Positions 7,800-10,542 of a stretch of 10,542 nt of DNA are shown here, piece by piece; positions within the stretch are counted from its first letter, which is position 1; each line of letters opens with the position of its first letter. The stretch is from Goniomonas avonlea (Eukaryota > Cryptophyceae > Goniomonadida > Goniomonadaceae). The notes under the pieces are model-generated. The model made no database searches. It saw only the letters and a list, made by a program, of their open reading frames with translations, and was not told where the DNA came from. The stretch covers positions 1 through 10,542 of the forward strand of contig QUTJ01031255.1 in assembly GCA_003573635.1 (NCBI GenBank), given 5' to 3'. Position numbers and translations under genes: made by a program.

Positions 7800-8840
7800 C
7801 ACCGATCAGCATCCACCTCACAGCCCTGGAGATCCACTTGTGACTGCCGCAGCAGAGTCCAGATAATGATGAATTAAGACGATGCAATGTGAGCTCAGGA
7901 GTGGAACCGGGCCCAATGATACTCGCAAGCAACGGTGCGACGAGAGACAGTCCTCATCTGCAGTAGCGATACCCTGTGGGATGATTTCAACCCCAAAGAT
8001 CGTGCAAAAAAGTCACCCTGCTCGGAACATCTTGCCCTGACCAAAGAAGCAGCCTCGTACCTGTCTGCAGTGATCTCCAACGACAACAGTAACACCGCCT
8101 CGAGACTTGACCATTCCATGTATCAACGACAGAGCTTGACTGATGGGCATTCCTCCCTCGTCCAGGACCAGCAGGTCGTACTCGACCTCGGGCGTCAGTG
8201 CATCTGGTCACAAGTCAGACCCACAGCGTAGGCTCTTGGCTCACCTTGCGACTCCGCAGCATCTAACCCGTGACGCCGTGAGAGTAGTGTGGTCAGTCCC
8301 ATTCCGAGTTCTGTATGTTCAACCTGGATGCCTTTCGCAACCTGGAAACGCTGAGTTCGGGTGCGTGTAAAAGCCACAGATCAAACAAAAATTGACCTTT
8401 AATGAAGCAGGATCCTGACCAGACTCCGGGAACAGCGCTGGTTTGATACAGCTGGAGATATTTCGCTCATCTGGGCGCAAATGTCTCACCTGCAATGCTA
8501 TTACCAACAGCAAATGCCGCCAGATCCCACCTGATCGCCATCAATATTCAAAAGGGTGTCCTTGTCTGCTTGTGGGAACACAAAGGAGATTAGCGTGTCC
8601 CTCCTTCAAATGGCGTTTCAGAAGAGGATAGCGACGGATCACACGAATTTAGTCACCTGGTGCCATACGACAAGAAGAGAGCTGAGGAGGTGCACCTGGA
8701 GTTCAGTCAAGAAAGAACAAGGGAAAACACATGTTTCAGCGAATAAAGTCAGTTATGGTCATCATCAACAACAGACAATATCCTTCTTGCCTCGCAACAT
8801 GATCGAATCTGCACGACGTCAAGTCGTTCAGATGAAAGCC
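7800..8840 (-). pseudogene. Relic of a DNA2-type superfamily 1 helicase
   Basis: The minus strand carries, in the right order but in broken frames, pieces resembling the DNA2 helicase core. At 8736-8840 a frame reads FHLNDL, then RFDHVARQEGYCLLL, like the segment before Walker A, but no GxGKT follows. At 8355-8372 FYTHPN resembles motif Ia (YTHSAVD). At 8270-8340 GMGLTTLLSRR resembles the segment before motif II. At 8157-8186 VEYDLLVLDE is a good motif II, followed by GG instead of AS. At 8061-8087 VVVGDHCRQ resembles motif III without QLPP. Near 7845-7890 LTLHRLN and GLCCGS resemble the YRMN region. DNA2 unwinds and trims DNA in replication and repair. I could not build one intact splice model, so I call it a pseudogene. 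The comparison is from memory. A poorly spliced real gene, or chance antisense resemblance, remains possible. Confidence 0.4.
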
Positions 8841-9083
8841 CGCAGCGGGTAGCGGTATTTGCACAGGTACAATAAACCGCCTGGCTAGTAAAGACAGTCA
8901 GAAGTCATTTGGGCCCTGTCCAGTGACGAACTTGGGGGAAGGTCGCCTCGTGGCAGCTTATGTGCAGGTTTTTCAGCAGCCATCCCAATTTCCCGACTCG
9001 TCGCCTCGTGCCGCTTCGGCTCCTATTTTTCCGAGAGGTGGGTCGCGTTTGACATCCGATCGAGTATTATTCTTCCAGCCGGG
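8841..9083 (+). promoter_or_regulatory. Upstream region of the DCAF11-type gene
   Basis: These about 240 bp precede the ATG at 9084 and presumably hold its promoter and 5' leader. There is an AATAAA at 8871-8876 on the plus strand with no gene I can assign to it. CGCCTCGTG occurs twice (8945 and 9002). I see no TATA box. Confidence 0.35.
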
Positions 9084-10542
9084 ATGGCAGAAAGCCACAA
9101 CACCACTGGAGCCTTGGAAGGAAGTGGTAGTGAATACGAGGGCGGTTCTGAGAAGGATGGAAGCGACGACAACTATCAGGGGGGATCTGAGAAAGAAGAC
9201 GAAGTCGACGAAGAATACGTTTCTGAATTTGAGGACACTGACGACAACGAAGATGAGGAAGAGGAGGATGACCCGTACTACTCTCCTTATCGTCGTAATA
9301 CTTGGCACTCTTTCCACCCTTGTCCAGAGCAGTTTGTTCCTGTACAGGTCAACGAAGCACTCTTGAGCCACCCCATGGCCCCGTTGATTGCCCGAGATAT
9401 TGGAGGTTTCCGGCTGCGAAATTCTCTGCAGATGTTGCAGAGGCGTGAAATCACCGGGGGATTCTCGGCGTCGAGGAAGGCCAACCTAACACATCGAATG
9501 CTGCCGTCCCAAATTCCTCAAAGGTAAACCGACTGATTTCAGAATTCTGACTTTATCCTGACTGTTTTCAAGGTTGGACAAGTACGACAGCTCAGTTTTC
9601 TGTGGAAAATTTGGCCAGGACGGCAATGTGTTTATGTCAGCGAGCCAAAGTTTGTCCCCCCTCTCCCTCTTTCATTTATCTTGCCTCGTCTCACATGTAA
9701 AATTGTACAGATGGGTTCATCTATCTCTACAACACAGCGACCTGGACGAAATTCAAGACAATCAGCTGCCGAGACATCGGCTGGTCCGTGATTGACATAG
9801 ATTACAGTCCCGACCAACGTTTTCTCATCTACAGTTCCTGGTCCGATTATGGTGAGTTGACTTTGGACCATGCGTGTGCTGTGGAATCCCTTTGTACCTC
9901 CTGAATGGTGTGAATCCTCTCTCTCCCCTCGCTCCCTCATTCTCCTCTCCCTCGTTGCACACAACCACACGAATTCACAGCCAGAGGATTCAAGGCTTCC
10001 CTTTTCATTTCTGTCGCATTCCCTTGCACGTTGCGCTACAGATTCCACACACCGCCACCACGGCACGCACCCTTGGTGACACACCGTAACCGCTCACGCA
10101 GTTCACATGTGCAACATCCACGGAGAGTACGAGCTGCACGAGGAACTTAATTTCGAGTGAGTCCAGTTGTCCTGCGTGTGGTGGCGTTGCCAGCACGGTG
10201 TGAGTGCTCTCGGCGTTCACGCACCTCTCGAATGCAGGCTTGACTATTCATGCTGTGTGTTCGGGATCTCGAGGGGGTTCTCTCACACGAGAGAGCAACA
10301 GAGAGGCAGCGCCTGAGACAGAGACAGAGACAGAGACAAACAGCGGGAGAGGGGGGGGGGGTGAGCGGGAGAGTGAGATGCATAGAACTTGCTGCAGAAC
10401 TTTTGTCATGTGCCGCGTGTGTTCTCACACTTCTCAACCGCAGGCCGGACTATTCGAGTTGTATGTTCGGGATCTCGTTTGACCCTGCCTCCACACATAT
10501 TCTCGCTGGTCTCAACCGGTGCGTCTGTGCGTCTGCGTCTCT
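9084..10542 (+). CDS. DCAF11: DCAF11-type WD40 protein, CUL4-DDB1 ligase receptor (5' part)
   Basis: Plus-strand gene with exons 9084-9523, 9573-9649, 9711-9851, 10102-10156 and 10444 onward, cut by the window end. All four joins keep phase. The ATG has G at -3 and +4. Residues about 12-70 are very acidic (runs of Asp/Glu), then a DDPYYSPYRR segment. WD40 sequence follows: YDSSVFCGKFGQDGNVFMSAS, then GFIYLYNTATWTKFKTI, RDIGWSVIDIDYSPDQRFLI, YSSWSDYVHMCNIHGEYELH, and FGISFDPASTHILAGLN in exon 5. This order matches DCAF11 (WDR23; plant LEC14B relatives), a nuclear and cytoplasmic substrate receptor that presents proteins to the DDB1-CUL4 ubiquitin ligase. The introns are 49, 61, 250 and 287 nt. 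Exon 5 may end at 10518 (donor GTGCGT) or run on. The DDB1-contacting repeats would lie beyond the window. Confidence 0.88.
10238..10271 (+). repeat. Diverged partial copy of DCAF11 exon 5
   Basis: These 34 bp match the start of exon 5 (10444-10477) at 28 positions without gaps. Both copies follow a CAG acceptor and a similar upstream stretch. Read from the same phase, the copy gives ELDYSCCVFGIS against EPDYSSCMFGIS in exon 5. After 10271 the similarity stops and the frame meets a stop about 40 nt later, with no good donor before it. It is a pseudo-exon in intron 4 (10157-10443). Confidence 0.75.
10315..10361. repeat. GAGACA simple repeat and 11-G run in intron 4
   Basis: A short (GAGACA)n array at 10315-10338 is followed by an uninterrupted run of 11 G at 10351-10361. 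Both lie in intron 4 of the DCAF11-type gene, between the pseudo-exon and exon 5. The G run is prone to slippage and sequencing error. Confidence 0.85.

Noticed and set aside
8061-8087. Calling an intact, functional helicase gene
   Set aside because: No Walker A lysine was found upstream on the minus strand before the DCAF11 region, and the motifs fall in frames I could not join cleanly.
7935-8231. Plus-strand frame of 98 codons (contains LWDDFNPKDRAKK)
   Set aside because: It looks fairly gene-like, but it is codon-register antisense to the helicase-like motifs II and III, and I recognise nothing in it. It would be preferred only if transcripts show plus-strand expression.
8594-8746. Plus-strand 51-codon frame containing SEEDSDGSHEF
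   Set aside because: Its composition is plausible for an exon, but it has no clear start, weak acceptor and donor signals, no partner exon and no family match.
9632-10084. Minus-strand frame of 150 codons
   Set aside because: It is antisense to DCAF11-type exon 3 and intron 3, which have clear WD40 sequence on the plus strand.

Overview
This is nuclear DNA from a eukaryote. Three genes with recognisable products can only be read by removing spliceosomal GT-AG introns, and the reading phase is kept across every junction I call. Many introns are tiny (about 44-61 nt), others are 250-460 nt and full of simple or tandem repeats. There are no bacterial operon signals, no tRNA or rRNA, no CRISPR array and no transposon with recognisable ends. 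The gene set (MFSD5-type transporter, DCAF11-type WD40 protein, OGFOD3-type membrane protein) with minimal introns suggests a unicellular eukaryote such as a protist or alga; I cannot name the group.

Layout: 1-1860 holds no gene I can support, only short tandem and direct repeats, a GATC-dense open stretch and a duplicated AATAAA segment. On the minus strand, 1864-3763 is a three-exon gene for a single-pass membrane protein with an OGFOD3-like 2-oxoglutarate/iron oxygenase fold whose expected metal and cosubstrate residues are missing. After about 650 bp of repeat-bearing spacer, 4415-6955 (minus) is a seven-exon MFSD5-type molybdate-anion transporter of about 437 residues. It shares a 178-bp bidirectional upstream region, containing a TTACGTA-G-TACGTAA palindrome, with a plus-strand gene at 7134-7606. 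That gene encodes a small Ala/Tyr/Gln-rich protein whose tail resembles the C-terminus of SECp43 (TRNAU1AP).

Between 7800 and 8840 the minus strand carries an ordered but broken set of motifs resembling a DNA2-type superfamily 1 helicase, best read as a relic. At 9084 a plus-strand DCAF11-type gene (CUL4-DDB1 ubiquitin ligase receptor) starts and runs off the right edge. A diverged partial copy of its fifth exon sits inside its fourth intron.

The genes do not form one pathway. The recurring theme is decay and local duplication: a pseudo-oxygenase, a helicase relic, a SECp43-like tail without RNA-binding domains, a duplicated splice acceptor in the transporter gene and a duplicated exon in the WD40 gene. 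All gene models come from reading by eye, without alignment or transcript data.
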